Shown here: positions 23,104-33,840 of the stretch, in pieces | Position numbering within the stretch: the first letter of the stretch is position 1 | Layout: every line of letters starts with the position of its first letter | Assembly: GCA_015680685.1 (NCBI GenBank) | Contig: MNCI01006587.1 | Coordinates: 558,967 to 594,132, forward strand | Length of the DNA: 35,166 nucleotides | Source: Gnetum montanum | Lineage: Eukaryota > Streptophyta > Gnetopsida > Gnetales > Gnetaceae | Direction of reading: 5' to 3' | The notes under the pieces: model-generated | Seen by the model: only the letters and a program-made list of their open reading frames with translations | The model's database searches: none | Told to the model about the DNA's origin: nothing | Program-made: the position numbers and the translations under genes

Positions 23104-23915
23104 TGATGAGTGGCGAGGTACCCCTATACTCAACCATACGAATATGAGCGTAACACGTGTGATCTGGTCGAACTTTGCAGATTAAGTTCCTACATGCCTC
23201 ATGGAACACTTAAGGTTAATTATTCGTTGTCTTCCCAGACTTACCTGTAGTTGTCACAATGTATGGTTAAGTAAGTCTGAGGTATATGATTTTGATGTCT
23301 TTTCGATTTTATCTCCTATGCTGATAAGGTGAAGAGTGAAGAAACTAATTAACTAAATTTAACTAACTAACTAAGCTTTAATTAACCTAGAATTAGCATC
23401 CGTTCCCACTTACTGTTCACACCCTGAATCAATGCAACCTTGGTTACCAAACGCTAATCATTGCTGGGATCACTAAGCGTAACGCACATGCTCAAAGTGG
23501 TCGTACTGAGGCACTTAACTAGGAGAGAAGGGTTGAGAGAAATTTAATAACTAATAAAGCATGTAAATGATAAATAGTAAATAACATTAAATAGAATCCT
23601 ATTTAGCCTATTCCATGCATTGCAAGGTTTATCCAAGAAGTTCGTCTTTATTGCTGTACACAAACTTGTGTTTAGGTACAATGTGTGCTCAAATAAAGAT
23701 TCGTTCATTTTGGAGTTCCTATTGCGGGCACATGGAAAATATTCTATCTTTGGAGAGGTCAAATTGCCAGAGTTTCCCTACGGTCTAGGCCTAGAATGTA
23801 AAACAAGGGAGAGCCGCCTCTTATTTATAGACTTGGTGGCACACTGCAATATTGCAGGGGACGACACGATATCGTGTATGCAATATTGCGGCCCATGCGA
23901 TATCGCGTCCCATCA
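23104..23915 (-). repeat. 5' LTR of element D
   Basis: It is 812 bp, from TGATGAGTGGCG to CCCATCA, with TATAAATA on the minus strand near 23820-23827. It differs from the 3' LTR by scattered, mainly transition, changes and a shorter GATATC cluster. It is followed by the right TSD atagg (23916-23920). Confidence 0.9.
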
Positions 23916-23920
23916 ATAGG
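23916..23920. repeat. TSD of element D (right copy, atagg)
   Basis: It matches 17053-17057 exactly. Confidence 0.92.
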
Positions 23921-24028
23921 CAAGGAGGTAGGTCCCAATATTGGGTATTCAACATTGCATGGTAGACTCTGATATTGTGGACCCAATATCTGGAAGCGAA
24001 ATCGCAGCCTTGATATCATAGTTCATCA
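23921..24028 (-). repeat. 5' LTR of element C, outer part (U3 end)
   Basis: CAAGGAGGTAGGTCC onward aligns with CAAGGAGGCAGGTCC in the 3' LTR of C (about 7897-8003), and both end GTTCATCA. This proves that D split this LTR. Confidence 0.92.
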
Positions 24029-24033
24029 TCTAC
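24029..24033. repeat. TSD of element C (right copy, tctac)
   Basis: It pairs with tctgc at 6931-6935, one transition apart. Confidence 0.8.
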
Positions 24034-25400
24034 AAAGCAACATAGAAATTTTTTTTTAGACTTACTTGGGATATTTGCACTAGTAGCAAGAAAGATGAAA
24101 AACTTGGCTTCATTAATTATTATAACTAGGGTATTTCGTTTGTGGAAAAATGGATTGCAAAGTATATTAATAAAGATGATGTTTGGATGCTCCTTTTAAG
24201 AAATAGGCTTATGTAAGGAAAACCTAAGAATGATAATGGTTGTTCTCCTAATAACTTTCTTAATTATCTTCTTTTTCTTTAGGTCATTTTTATTCATGGT
24301 TCTTCAATTCATAAAAAAAATTTAGAAGACATGGTGCAAGCTTAGTAAATATTTTAATTACAATCATATTATAGTTTTAAAATACATGCTAAGTAAATTA
24401 GCCCATGGTGACTTCCTTTTAATGAAAGAGCTTAGGCTACTAATGGATCTAGATTGTGTACCACTTAAAGTAGATTTGGTATCATTGTAGTTTCTTATCT
24501 ATGTATGCATGATAGAGGGATTACTTGGAATTAAGCTTCTAGCCTCTATGGTTTGAATAGAAAAAGAGAAAAGAATTTTCAAAAATTAATTTCTAATCTT
24601 AAGGATTTATATAAAGTTTCTAAAAATTTGTACTAGGATTTTTTAGATATTTTTTGGATAGATGGCATATATTTTTTCTATTTAATTTAATTGTCTCTTA
24701 TGAGATTATTACAAAGAATGATTTTATTCATAAAAAAATTAATAAAGCATGGAAAATACAATTATCATTGCACTTTTGGATGAGAAAAATAAAAGACATT
24801 TGGAGAACTTCTACATTTCCTAAAATTCATATTTTTTATGGTGTCTTATTTATCAAGGTCTTCCTATTGGCACTCATCTTAAATATATGAGAAATATTTC
24901 TCCTTAATATTCTCTTTGTAGAAGTGAATACTTATTTTCTCATACTTTTTTGAGTGTCCCGTTACTTAGCATGCTTGAACATAGAAATTTAGAATTTGGA
25001 ACAACTTTCATTTAAGCATCAATGAAGTTATTCTTGGTGATCAACCTGCTTTGTCTACTTCATCTCTTTACATTTAGAATTATCTTTGACTACTTTTTCT
25101 TTACTCTATTTAGAAGCATCAATGTGTAGTTATTTTCTAGGAGTAATAGCATACCTATGATCTTTCTTTTAAGTGTTAAATACTAGATTCTCAAAGAAGT
25201 TGCTTTTCGACTACAACATCAAGCAAAAATGCTCCTAGTGAAAGCTGAATAATTAATTTTTTTTCTATAGTATTAATTTATTTTTCTTTAGAAACTCAAG
25301 GATGGAAAGCTTTCAGCTTTTATTGCTATTTGTTCTTTCTCTTTATATAAAGAGTTTTCTCTTTCTCTTTATAATAAATCCTTTCATAAATAGCGAAAAC
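24034..25400 (+). pseudogene. LINE (L1-type) ORF2, second part
   Basis: The plus strand continues the reading lost at 6935. WDICTSSKKDEKLGFIN fits the conserved WxxxCxSKxxGGLGF block after RT in plant L1 elements, and FVEKWIAKYINKDDVWM follows. A zf-RVT-like zinc region is visible near 24800-24990 (TFPKIHIFYGVLF, then LPIGTHLKYMRN in another frame, SLCRSE, and a HTFLSVP stretch). Frameshifts and stops are frequent. The RNase H domain and the poly(A) end are not recognisable, so the right limit is uncertain. Confidence 0.75.
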
Positions 25401-26160
25401 TTGTAAGGGTGCTATTGAATAAGGGTACGGTTGGATCCTTTTCCTACCCTAGATGGGAGGTTGTAAAGATAAAAATCAAGAAAGCTATCCCTAAAAATAT
25501 TGGGTTTTTTCTTTAGACTCTCTCTTTGATGGTTTGATGTACTCTGAGTGTTTCTTTTGGGGTTAGTGCTGTTATGGATTGAAATGTGAAATTTCAGGAT
25601 TTTCTTGGTTCATACAACACCAGAGCCTGGTCTTGGGATTTGATGTTTCTTTTCTCAACAAAGCCTCAATACCTATCCCATCACCGATCTATTGGAGGTT
25701 GTAAGCATTGCCATAATTTCCAGAAATCTCCTACAACACTTGCACAAACAAAACTAGGATTTGTTTACAGCTACTACAATGGCCATACTTTGCAGCTATG
25801 CTAAAAATGGCGATGATGGAGTTTTGCCACCTTGTATAGATTGTTGACACTTTAAAATGTCCCATTGCAGCCCACTACAAGAATACACGAAATATAGCAT
25901 TCGTGGCATCAGAAGCACAACGAACAAATGATAGCAGTAAGTATTTTTCAAGTGATGAGCTTTAGGCAGGGAAGAAAAATGATTGAGATGTGCATAGCCA
26001 TAAACCCAAAGATGTTGAAGGTGGGAGCAGCACTAACAAGAAGAGTTGTGACATCATCGGCATCACTAATGGAAGGAGCATAATGAGACGAGCTACCAAC
26101 CCTCATGTCCATACCACACAGCAAACCATGAACCTTATTCTTGTAGCAAATAGGAGAAAA
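25401..26160. other. Unassigned AT-rich sequence
   Basis: No recognisable domain. Short open frames at 25586-25804 and 25990-26202 (plus) show no motif I know and no copy elsewhere in the window. It may be the 3' end of the LINE or other old repeat DNA. Confidence 0.4.
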
Positions 26161-27440
26161 TCACTTTCCAACCTTGAAATTAAAGTTTGGGTTGGAACAT
26201 AATATAAAATATTATATATATTATTACGGTGGAAACTTAGTTATTATATATAAAAAAGTAATAAATGTGCACATGGGAAGGTTATGACTTAGAAAGGGAA
26301 GATCTATAAACCTTTTTTTTCTAAATTTCCCATAAAGGTTGTATTGAAGCACAACTAAATCTCCTAGATGTTTGCATTTGACATAACACTTTTTAAACTA
26401 TGAAAAAAATTTATCATAACTTCTTATGGAGGTTATGAATTAAGTCCCTAGATATTTGTGGCTTACCTTAATATTTTATGATGGTTGTAACTACCCAAAG
26501 CCACTATAAAAGGCTTGAAGGGTAGAGATAAAAGAGGAAGGATTTTGGAAGAAACAACTTTGAAGAATTGTTGGAGATTTCTTGTAAAGCATGGATTGTT
26601 AAAGGCATCAATTTAGCTACTTTGTTTTAATCTGGTGAATTCATTTTTTCTCATTTTTTAATTACTTAGCTAATGGTTTAGATAGTAGCATGCTTGGCAT
26701 TTAATTTTGGGATTTTTCTAGGTTGCATTTATAGCTCTATTTTTACGTAATATTAGACTTCTATTAGGTTTTCCATATAAGAGTTTATGTTTTATTAGAA
26801 AAGCATCTTGAGAAATTTAATAATAATGTTTTATGAAAATTTCCTATTTGAGTTTAGGGAATCTAGAAAGTATTTAATACTTTGAGATGACTGAAATAGC
26901 TTATTTAATCTTAAAGTTTATTGCCTTAATATTGAAATCTTGAAGTTTTCAAATTTTTCTAGAAGTTCTATTGTTTGTAATTCTTGACCAATTTTAACTA
27001 GCCAATAGAAGCTTGTACTTTGTCATTTACAAAGCATTTTTGTAGTTAAATAAGAGTGTATTGTATGAAATTGCTTGTTAAGCTTAGAGGGTTTAGACGA
27101 TTTGTATTAGATTGAATTGGAATAGCTTTATTGTGAAGTGTTTCCTCATGTTAATTTATTTTGCTTAAATGTTTAAGATACTACACAAATCTAATTTCTT
27201 TTATTTTTCTCTTTTTAAAACCCATTGAATCTTGCTCTATTTCTAGTTTTCTTCTAGAATTTTCTCTCTAGGGAAAATTAGGAGTAAAGTGGTAGAATTG
27301 TGCTCAAATGTTTATGTGAAATTTTATTTGTTACAAGTAATGTACTATAGGAACTATATAGACTAAATGATTTGACAAAATAGGAACCTTCAACAACTCA
27401 TAATATTTAACAAATTTACAGTTTCATACACAACCGAACC
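26161..27440 (+). repeat. LTR-like promoter region, AT-rich (tentative)
   Basis: There is a TATA box TATAAAAG at 26505-26512, a purine-rich stretch after it, then long AT-rich sequence without coding potential. It lies upstream of a degenerate repeat and of a gypsy gag fragment in the same orientation, so it may be the 5' LTR of element G. No PBS or second LTR could be found, and the limits are approximate. Confidence 0.35.
26505..26512 (+). promoter_or_regulatory. TATA box candidate (TATAAAAG)
   Basis: It sits in a local GC-richer context (AAGCCAC before, GCTTGAAGG after), unlike the surrounding AT-rich DNA. Usage is inferred. Confidence 0.4.
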
Positions 27441-27637
27441 ATTTCAACATTCACAACAGCAAACACATATTCATGTTTAGTTTGTTTCATGACCACTGAG
27501 TCTATTTAGAGGTATTTGGACCTTGGTATTGCCAAAGACTAGCAAGAACCTAAATCCTATTTGAAGAGCAGCTTCATTTCTTATGACTTCCAAGGCCATG
27601 AGACCTAAAGGACAAATGTTGTTGGTCCCAAATGGTC

Positions 27638-27831
27638 GCCAACAATTCTTTTTACACTAGAAGAAGGGAAATTTGTCACCTAAGTTTGTAAGCTTGATAG
27701 TCCTAGCATGCCAATAGTTCTTTTGGCACTAAAAGGATGGTAAGAAACTTTGTTACCTAAGTTCATTACATTCAAGGAGATTGATAGTCCTAGAATAACA
27801 ACAGTTCTTTTTGTTGCTAGGAGGGCTTAAG
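27638..27831. repeat. Degenerate tandem repeat, two and a half units of 71-87 bp
   Basis: Units start GCCAACAATTCTTTTT (27638), TGCCAATAGTTCTTTTGG (27709) and TAACAACAGTTCTTTTTG (27796). The first two end TTGATAGTCCTAG. They lie between the LTR-like region and the gag fragment of G, probably in its leader. Confidence 0.7.
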
Positions 27832-28059
27832 AATTAGCTAGTATTTTGAGTTTATGATCAAATAGACTATTAGTTTGGATGATTTTAAAGGTTTCAAAGA
27901 AATTCTTGATTATAAGATTGATTATTCATTAGAAGAAACTTCTTGAGTTTGGAACAAGTAGTGGAGTAAAGACCAGAAGGATAAGAAGATCACCTCTTCT
28001 ATCTAGTTTGTTAGTATATAGGAGAAGTTCAAAGAAATATAAGAGTTTAGCCACCAAAA

Positions 28060-28578
28060 GAAATTCTAGAAAGATGGTGAATCCACAACCCATAAATCCT
28101 TGGCAAAGAGTTACACCATTAGGGTTTAAAAATTACAATGATATTCCTAAGTTTACAAATATTTACATGAACCTTTTATTCTTGGAAAACCTTACTTGGC
28201 TAAAGAATACATTCACTTATTTGAGTTAGCTTTAGTTCATGTAAATATTCAACACCAAAACCAAGCCTTTAGGTTTTTTTGTCATAAATTTAAAGGATAT
28301 GACTCAAATTTGGTATTCAAACTTGCCAAGAAATAGTATCAGAAGTTGGGATAACATGAAAAGTCTTTTCTTGATCTAGTTTGGCAATCAATTAGATCAA
28401 CAACAGCTATACTATGGGCTAGTATAAGCTAAGTAAGGAGTTAAAGAGTTAATTACAGATTTCAACATTAAGTTTCAACAAATTCATGGACTCTTTCAAA
28501 GATAATATAGACCATCAAATGCAGTGCTTAGAGATAATCATCTTAAGGCTATGAATCCCAACATTTCAATTTGGTTAT
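28060..28578 (+). pseudogene. Gag fragment of a different gypsy element (G)
   Basis: The plus-strand frame near 28270-28570 has the pattern of a Retrotrans_gag domain: LKDMTQIWYSNLPRNSIRSW, MKSLFL, FGNQLDQQ, and a later FNIKFQQIHG, with interrupting stops (about 28378, 28428, 28434, 28504). The part upstream (28008-28229) has no clear motif. It is unlike the gag of A to E. Element E interrupts it at 28578/28579, and the last bases before E are gttat, a candidate TSD whose partner is not in the window. Confidence 0.6.
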
Positions 28579-28664
28579 TGATGAGACACGATATCGCATG
28601 AATCGTGATATCGCGTCGTCCCCTGTGATATCGCGTATGCGATATCACAGTCCACCACCAAATC

Positions 28665-28672
28665 TATAAATA
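28665..28672 (+). promoter_or_regulatory. TATA box of the E LTR
   Basis: TATAAATA is conserved in position and sequence in the LTRs of A (twice), C 5' copy, D (both) and E. Confidence 0.8.
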
Positions 28673-28757
28673 AGAGGCAGCACTCCCCTCATTTCTCATC
28701 CTAGGCTTAAATTAGGAAAACTCTGGTAGTTTGATCACTCCAGAGATAGAATATTCT

Positions 28758-28965
28758 CCATGTGCCTGCAGTAGGAGTCCCCAAGTGAACGGATCTTTAT
28801 TTGAGCAGCTTTGTACCTGAATGCAAGTTGTGTATGGCAATAAAGACGAGCTTTGTGGATAAACCTTGCAGTGCATGGAATAGGATTTATTACATGTTAT
28901 TTATTACCTACATTAGCGCGGCATTAGTACGACTTGATTATGAGCATTGACGAATGTGTATGGCA
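28758..28965 (+). repeat. Left arm of a 208-bp perfect inverted repeat
   Basis: By eye its reverse complement equals 29020-29227 over the whole length. This arm is in correct LTR order. Confidence 0.93.
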
Positions 28966-29019
28966 AATCAAGGAATCGGCTGCTCATCGCGATTAGTCTC
29001 TCTCACCCTTATCTCCTAN

Positions 29020-29227
29020 TGCCATACACATTCGTCAATGCTCATAATCAAGTCGTACTAATGCCGCGCTAATGTAGGTAATAAATAACATGTAATAAAT
29101 CCTATTCCATGCACTGCAAGGTTTATCCACAAAGCTCGTCTTTATTGCCATACACAACTTGCATTCAGGTACAAAGCTGCTCAAATAAAGATCCGTTCAC
29201 TTGGGGACTCCTACTGCAGGCACATGG
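29020..29227 (-). repeat. Right arm of the inverted repeat, bounded by N at 29019 and 29228
   Basis: An exact inverted copy of 28758-28965, enclosed by single N. In an LTR that otherwise has diverged from its relatives, perfect identity and N borders point to an assembly error. Confidence 0.93.
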
Positions 29228-29368
29228 NGAAGTCTGGGAAGATAATGAATGATTAACCCCAAGTGTTCCATGGGGAGTTTAGGCATTGAGTCTGCGGAGT
29301 TCGACCGGATCGCGCATGCTATGCTGGTTTCGTATGGTTGAGTGTAGGGGTACCTCACCACTCATCAT

Positions 29369-29386
29369 TGGTGCCATTGCAGGGGA
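29369..29386 (+). promoter_or_regulatory. Primer binding site of element E
   Basis: TGGTGCCATTGCAGGGGA; three differences from the tRNA-Asp complement. Confidence 0.87.
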
Positions 29387-29508
29387 CTAAGTGTTTGTGT
29401 GCCGAATAGAACATAAGTGATATCACTCACATCATTGTGAGTCTTAACGAACCTTTGGGTTAATCAAGATAAAAATTTATATAATGGTGAATTAGCACAT
29501 CGATAAAA

Positions 29509-31430
29509 ATGCCTTCTTCTCATAAGAGCAACTCACCACCTAAGGACCACACATGAGACAGTTGGCAAGATAAAAAACATAATCCAAATCAACCAAGTCC
29601 TAAACAATATAAGATGACATATACTCATCTCGATGAGTATATTCCTAATTTTACTTTTATTCTCCATCAGGATGAGCAGCTGTGGTGGAGAGATTTGCAA
29701 GGTAACATTGTGTTACCCCTAGACCAATCAATCTCTCACATGCTTTTCCGTGCCTTGGCACAGATAGGCATGACTGAACTATATGCTAAATACATTGCGG
29801 AAGACTTTAACATGAGGGATTATTATCCCACAGATGTCCAATGTATGAGAGACTTAAGGTAGGAGAGTCAACATGCACTGTTGAAGGGTAAGGTCCTGCA
29901 TGTCCTTAGCAAAATAGGAGATGAGGAACCCCTTATCATAGGTTCTTTAGCAAAAGATGTTCCCCCTCCTAACAATGATGAGGAGGTTGGGTATTAGAAT
30001 CTATGATCAACGATACATATCCCTGGTTCTGATGCCCGTGAACACCAACTGTTCACAGAGGGAACAACCACTTATGCTAAGGATGGACACTTAGATCGTC
30101 ACCACAATCGAGGCCGTAGTAGTCGAAGAGAAGGCAGGAAACATCTTCATGGCAATGGTTCCCCTTCTTCCTCCCCTTCTTTACATCACTCATCCTCTCC
30201 TTCCACATCTGGGCACAACCACCATCCACATAAAGGTGAGGATAAAAGTAAGAAGGATGAAAGACCTCGACGGGAAAGTCGAGAGAGAGGACAAGGGTAA
30301 GGATGTAGGGAGAGTAGGGAACAACATAGACATCACAGGCATCATGAAAGAGATGATCATGATGAGCCCCTACTCGTAACCCAAAGCATGCTTGACATAA
30401 TGGAGGTAGTTAGGATTCCCACAAGGCATTTAAAGGATAGTCGGATCAAATGATTAGACATGAATAACATCCCACAATTTGAAGAGGGATATAATGCTGA
30501 TCCGCAAAATCATTTATGGGTATTCCATGATGCCTGTGCCAAGTAGAATATAGAAAATGAGTGGCAAAAACTTAAGTTGTTCCCAAGAACACTCACCAAA
30601 GAAGCAGAGAGCTCGTATCAGTCCTTAGAACCAGAAACCATCAGGAGGTGGAGTACGATGCTAGAACTGTTCAATGAGAAGTATCAAACGTACTCCAGAG
30701 TGTCCAATTTGTGTAAGCAGATCCAAGGCTAGAAGCAAGGTACACACAAACCCTTGGATGCTACCATGGCCCACTATTACACATTGTTACATCATTGCTC
30801 AGGCCATGGGTATGCTCAGCGGGATCAACTTCGCCACATCGTGGATGGGCTGAGCCATGAAACTAGAAGAACCCTTGGAACTTACACCCAAGGGAGACTC
30901 TCACAACTTAGAGCCCATGAAGTACGTAGCTTGTTGGAACAAGTAGCAAAAGAAGAGGGTGAGCTATGCAAAAGGGAAAGTGCAGAAGAGTATAACCGTG
31001 ATCCCTCCCTTCGAAAGGAGGGAGTGAAATTTTGTGATGAAGAGGATGAGTCACCAATCGAAGAGTTGGTTAACTAGAAAACCTTGCCAATCCAAAAATT
31101 AACAATAGAAATAGCGGCTAAGGTAGATGACATATGGAGTTCCTTAGAATCTAAAATTGAAACTGTCTTAAAAGTTGTAGAAGAGTCTAAGGTAGAACAA
31201 AGTAGTGACAAAGGTAAGAAAAAGTGGAGAGATTTAGGCCTTGCACATAACAAGGGTAAGAGGAAAATCACTAAGTTCGATGTGGCTGTGGACTCTAACA
31301 CAGACGATGACAGTGGATGTGAGATTTGCCACTATGACCATCCTAAGAAATGTTGCCCCACCATCTCACATCTACAGGAGTCTGGGGTGTATGCGCTTAA
31401 TCCAAGACTCAACCAACAGCAAACACCTTG
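29509..31430 (+). pseudogene. gag pseudogene of element E
   Basis: The start ATG at 29509 (MPSSHKSNSPPKDH) runs into TGA at the same codon as in A; a second ATG at 29614 (MTYTHLDEY) opens the frame again. Motifs in order: LHQDEQLWWRDLQ, GNIVLPLDQS, MRDYYPTDVQ, a stop, a Ser/His/Arg-rich linker out of frame, and the capsid-like segment near 30480-30730 (LDMNNIPQFEEGYNADPQNH, LEPETIRRWSTMLELFNEKY). It continues with HGYAQRDQL, RTLGTYTQGRLSQL, EEYNRDPSL and KVDDIWSSLESK. Near the end CEICHYDHPKKCC forms C-x2-C-x3-H-x4-C, close to a CCHC zinc knuckle. Several stops are present. Confidence 0.85.
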
Positions 31431-32015
31431 AAGGTGACCTTATCCACAAGGTAACCCAAGGTAGTTCCACCAATCACTAACGTATTATCCAAGTGGAACT
31501 CCACCACAGCCCATCAGATAGCATTAGTAGTGACAAGACCCACAGTCCTAGGGAATTCCACCACCAACACAACAGTACCCTTACCGGTAGCTTAATCCTT
31601 ATGGTTATTATGGGCAGCAGCTAATTTCCCCAGGTTACTCTATGGGTCACATAAACCCTCCACATTACTACCAAGTTCAGGAGTATTTTAGGACTCCTTC
31701 TCCTTCGGGAAATGCTCCATACCCACACTATCCTCCAATTCCATCTGCATCTCTTACGCCAGTAGCCCCACCACCCACTGCTCCAACAAAGCCTAAAGTA
31801 AATCCCACTCAACCATGATAACCCAACACTGCGAGGGCTCCTAATCCTCCAATATCAGTTGGTTCTACCAATCATACACCAAAAGACCCTTCCTTAGGAC
31901 CAACAATCCAGCTAAGCCTTCGCCTTCACAAGCAGTTGAGCATCCTAACACCCCCATACCAAATAAGGTTTCGGGAAACCCTTCAATAGAGAAATTGCGC
32001 CCAATGCATACAATT
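31431..32015 (+). pseudogene. Tyr/Pro/Gln-rich gag-PR linker of element E
   Basis: The frame gives a low-complexity stretch (for example YGYYGQQLISPGYSMG and APYPHYPPIPSAS) with several stops. Similar Y/P-rich stretches lie at the same place in B, C and D. No known domain; it is probably disordered. Confidence 0.65.
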
Positions 32016-32600
32016 ATGTTAACACATACAGTAATCGACTAGATCAAGGTCGGCCACTTTCCAAAGAAATTATCGGATTTGGGAGTCCCCCTATTTTATC
32101 TCCAAGTCACTAGGAATGAACCCCATAAGGCTCTCCTCGACTCAGGTTCTGGGATCAACTTAATCTCCCAAGAACTGTATAAAACCTAGAACCTACCTCC
32201 ACTCAAGAAGAGCAATGTTCACCTAGAGTTGGCTGACCAATCCATCACTGTTCCTTTGGGACAGGTTGAGGACATTGTTACCACTGTCGGTGGATGGTCA
32301 TATCTAGCCGATTTCCCAGTAATCCAAATAAACAATGACAAAGGGGATTTCCCAATTATAATGGGAAGGGCATGGATGAATACAATCGATGCAAGCCTAG
32401 GAATCCATAACATTTCCCTAGAAATATCCAAGACAAATACAAATTAAGAGGAAAATAGTTCCATGCATCGCATATAGTGACATGGGATGTCATTGCGTGC
32501 AGAAATCATGGATGATGCAAAGCTTAACATTGCCTACATGCAATCGGTGTGCACAAGATGTTGACCTCCAAAAGTGCCTATACGTGACAGCCACACAATA
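32016..32600 (+). pseudogene. Protease of element E
   Basis: MLTHTVID opens the segment, followed by an in-frame stop and the motif ALLDSGSGINLIS, the only copy in the window with an intact Asp-Ser-Gly active site. HLELADQSITVPLG and FPIIMGRAWMNTIDA follow. The frame stops at about 32446. Retropepsin-type protease would mature Gag-Pol. The end is disturbed by the N-bounded block starting at 32612. Confidence 0.83.
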
Positions 32601-32611
32601 AGAAAACACCC

Positions 32612-32837
32612 NGACCACTTGGTTATTACCTTTAGCAAACTTTCTTTTTGCTTGGGTGCGAGCTTTGCATTGATGATCACCAGTTTTCCATTTTTAAGGG
32701 TCACATATTCCAAACTGGTGGGTAATGNAAAAAAAATCAATTGGGGAAATTTGGAGATTCTTGAGGAGTTTAAACAAGAGCCCNGTTTTTGGAGTTAAGG
32801 GCTAGAAGTTGGCAATGAACTTGCTCTAGTACATCTN
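32612..32837. other. Scrambled block of N-bounded pieces at the PR-RT boundary of E
   Basis: N at 32612, 32728, 32784 and 32837 divide three pieces. 32613-32727 and 32785-32836 are antisense to E, 32729-32783 is sense, judged against C. 32614-32675 is a perfect reverse complement of 32838-32899. The correct order would be third, second, first piece. Confidence 0.85.
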
Positions 32838-33840
32838 CATCAATGCAAAGCTCGCACCCAAGCAAAAAGAAAGTTTGCTAAAGGTAATAACCAAGTGGTT
32901 AATAGCCTTTTCTTGGTCATACCCCGAACTAACCGGAATAGATCCTAGGATATGCCAGCATAGGATTTACACAAACCCCTCTATGAAGCCTCGCAAACAA
33001 CCCCAAAGGCAATTGAACCGAAAGTTAAAACAAATAGTGAAAGAGGAGCTAGAGTAGCTTCTCAAGGTTGGGTTCATTTACCCTATCCCTGATAGTGAAT
33101 GGGTTATTCCTCTAGTCATCATACCGAAAAAAGAAGGTAAATGGAGGGTATGTATAGATTTTAGGCTATTAAATATGGCAACATTCAAAAATCACTTTCC
33201 ATTGCCATTTGTTGACCAAGTCTTAGACACTATAGCAGGGCATTGCTATTACATTTTTTTGGATGGATATAGTGGGTACAACCAAATACGAATTGTGCCA
33301 GAAGACCAAGCCAAAACAAGTTCCAGCAATCCTTGGGGAATGTTTGCATACAAAAAAATGCCTTTTGGTTTGTGCAATGCACCTACCACATTCCAAAGAT
33401 TAGTTCTAAGCATCTTTCAAAAGCAAATAGGTAATGGAGTAGAAGTCTTCATGGATGACTTCTCCACTTATGGGATGAGCTTTGATCAAGCCCTCGACCG
33501 GTTAGAGCAAGTATTGAAACGATGTGTTGAAAACAACGTCAAGCTCAACTGGCAAAAGAGTCATTTGATGGTTCAAGAGGGTGTCATACTGGGGCACAAA
33601 ATTTCACAATCAGGAATTGAGGTGGATCTAGAAAAAATTAAAGTCATCCAAGGAATTACCCGACAACCAGAGACTGTTAAAGACATTAGGTCATTCCTTG
33701 GACACACTGGCTACTATAGGAGGTTTATCGTGAACTTCTCCAAAGTTGCCAAACCGTTGGTAGATGCACCATTTGAATGGACCAAGGAATGTGAACGAGC
33801 ATTCCAAACCTTCAAACAGAGGCTTGTGGAAACCCCCATT
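32838..33840 (+). pseudogene. Reverse transcriptase of element E (catalytic residues kept)
   Basis: Motifs in order: IDPRICQHRIYTNPSMKPRK, a TAG at 33055, SEWVIPLVIIPKKEGKWRV, CIDFRLLN, FLDGYSGYNQIRI with the first Asp, MPFGLCNAPTTFQRLV, VFMDDFSTYG with both Asp, GHKISQSGIEVD, and SFLGHTGYYRRF. From 33058 to 33939 the frame is open, which makes this the best-preserved RT in the window. Compared with C it lacks a few residues after AKPLV. It would copy element RNA into cDNA, but the stop at 33055 and the disturbed upstream region make expression unlikely. Confidence 0.92.

Larger units (their letters stand above)
17058..23915 (-). mobile_element. Element D: gag-PR-only gypsy derivative lacking RT, RH and INT
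   Basis: Two LTRs, PBS, gag and PR are present, with a perfect 5-bp TSD. The total is 6858 bp including a 349-N gap. Sequence just right of the gap (19754-19790) aligns with the end of the integrase region of C (about 9935-9965). Within about 40 bp it switches to the PR-RT boundary (C about 12840). About 2.9 kb of pol is therefore missing at a point outside the gap. This resembles the TR-GAG type of non-autonomous plant element. Confidence 0.87.
28579..29367 (+). repeat. 5' LTR of element E (internally disturbed)
   Basis: It starts TGATGAGACACG, ends CTCATCA, with the PBS two bases further. It has a GATATC cluster at 28588-28650, TATAAATA at 28665-28672 and AATAAA at 28839-28844. Compared with A, about 350 bp of LTR is missing between 29018 and 29229; the space is filled by a 208-bp inverted copy of 28758-28965 between two N. 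Confidence 0.85.

Noticed and set aside
25990-26202. Plus-strand frame of 70 codons as a possible host gene fragment
   Set aside because: No domain, no neighbouring exons and no supporting context; left as unassigned.
28758-29227. Possible foldback element or hairpin-forming small RNA locus
   Set aside because: The arms belong to a known LTR, are perfectly identical and end at N; an assembly fault explains them better.
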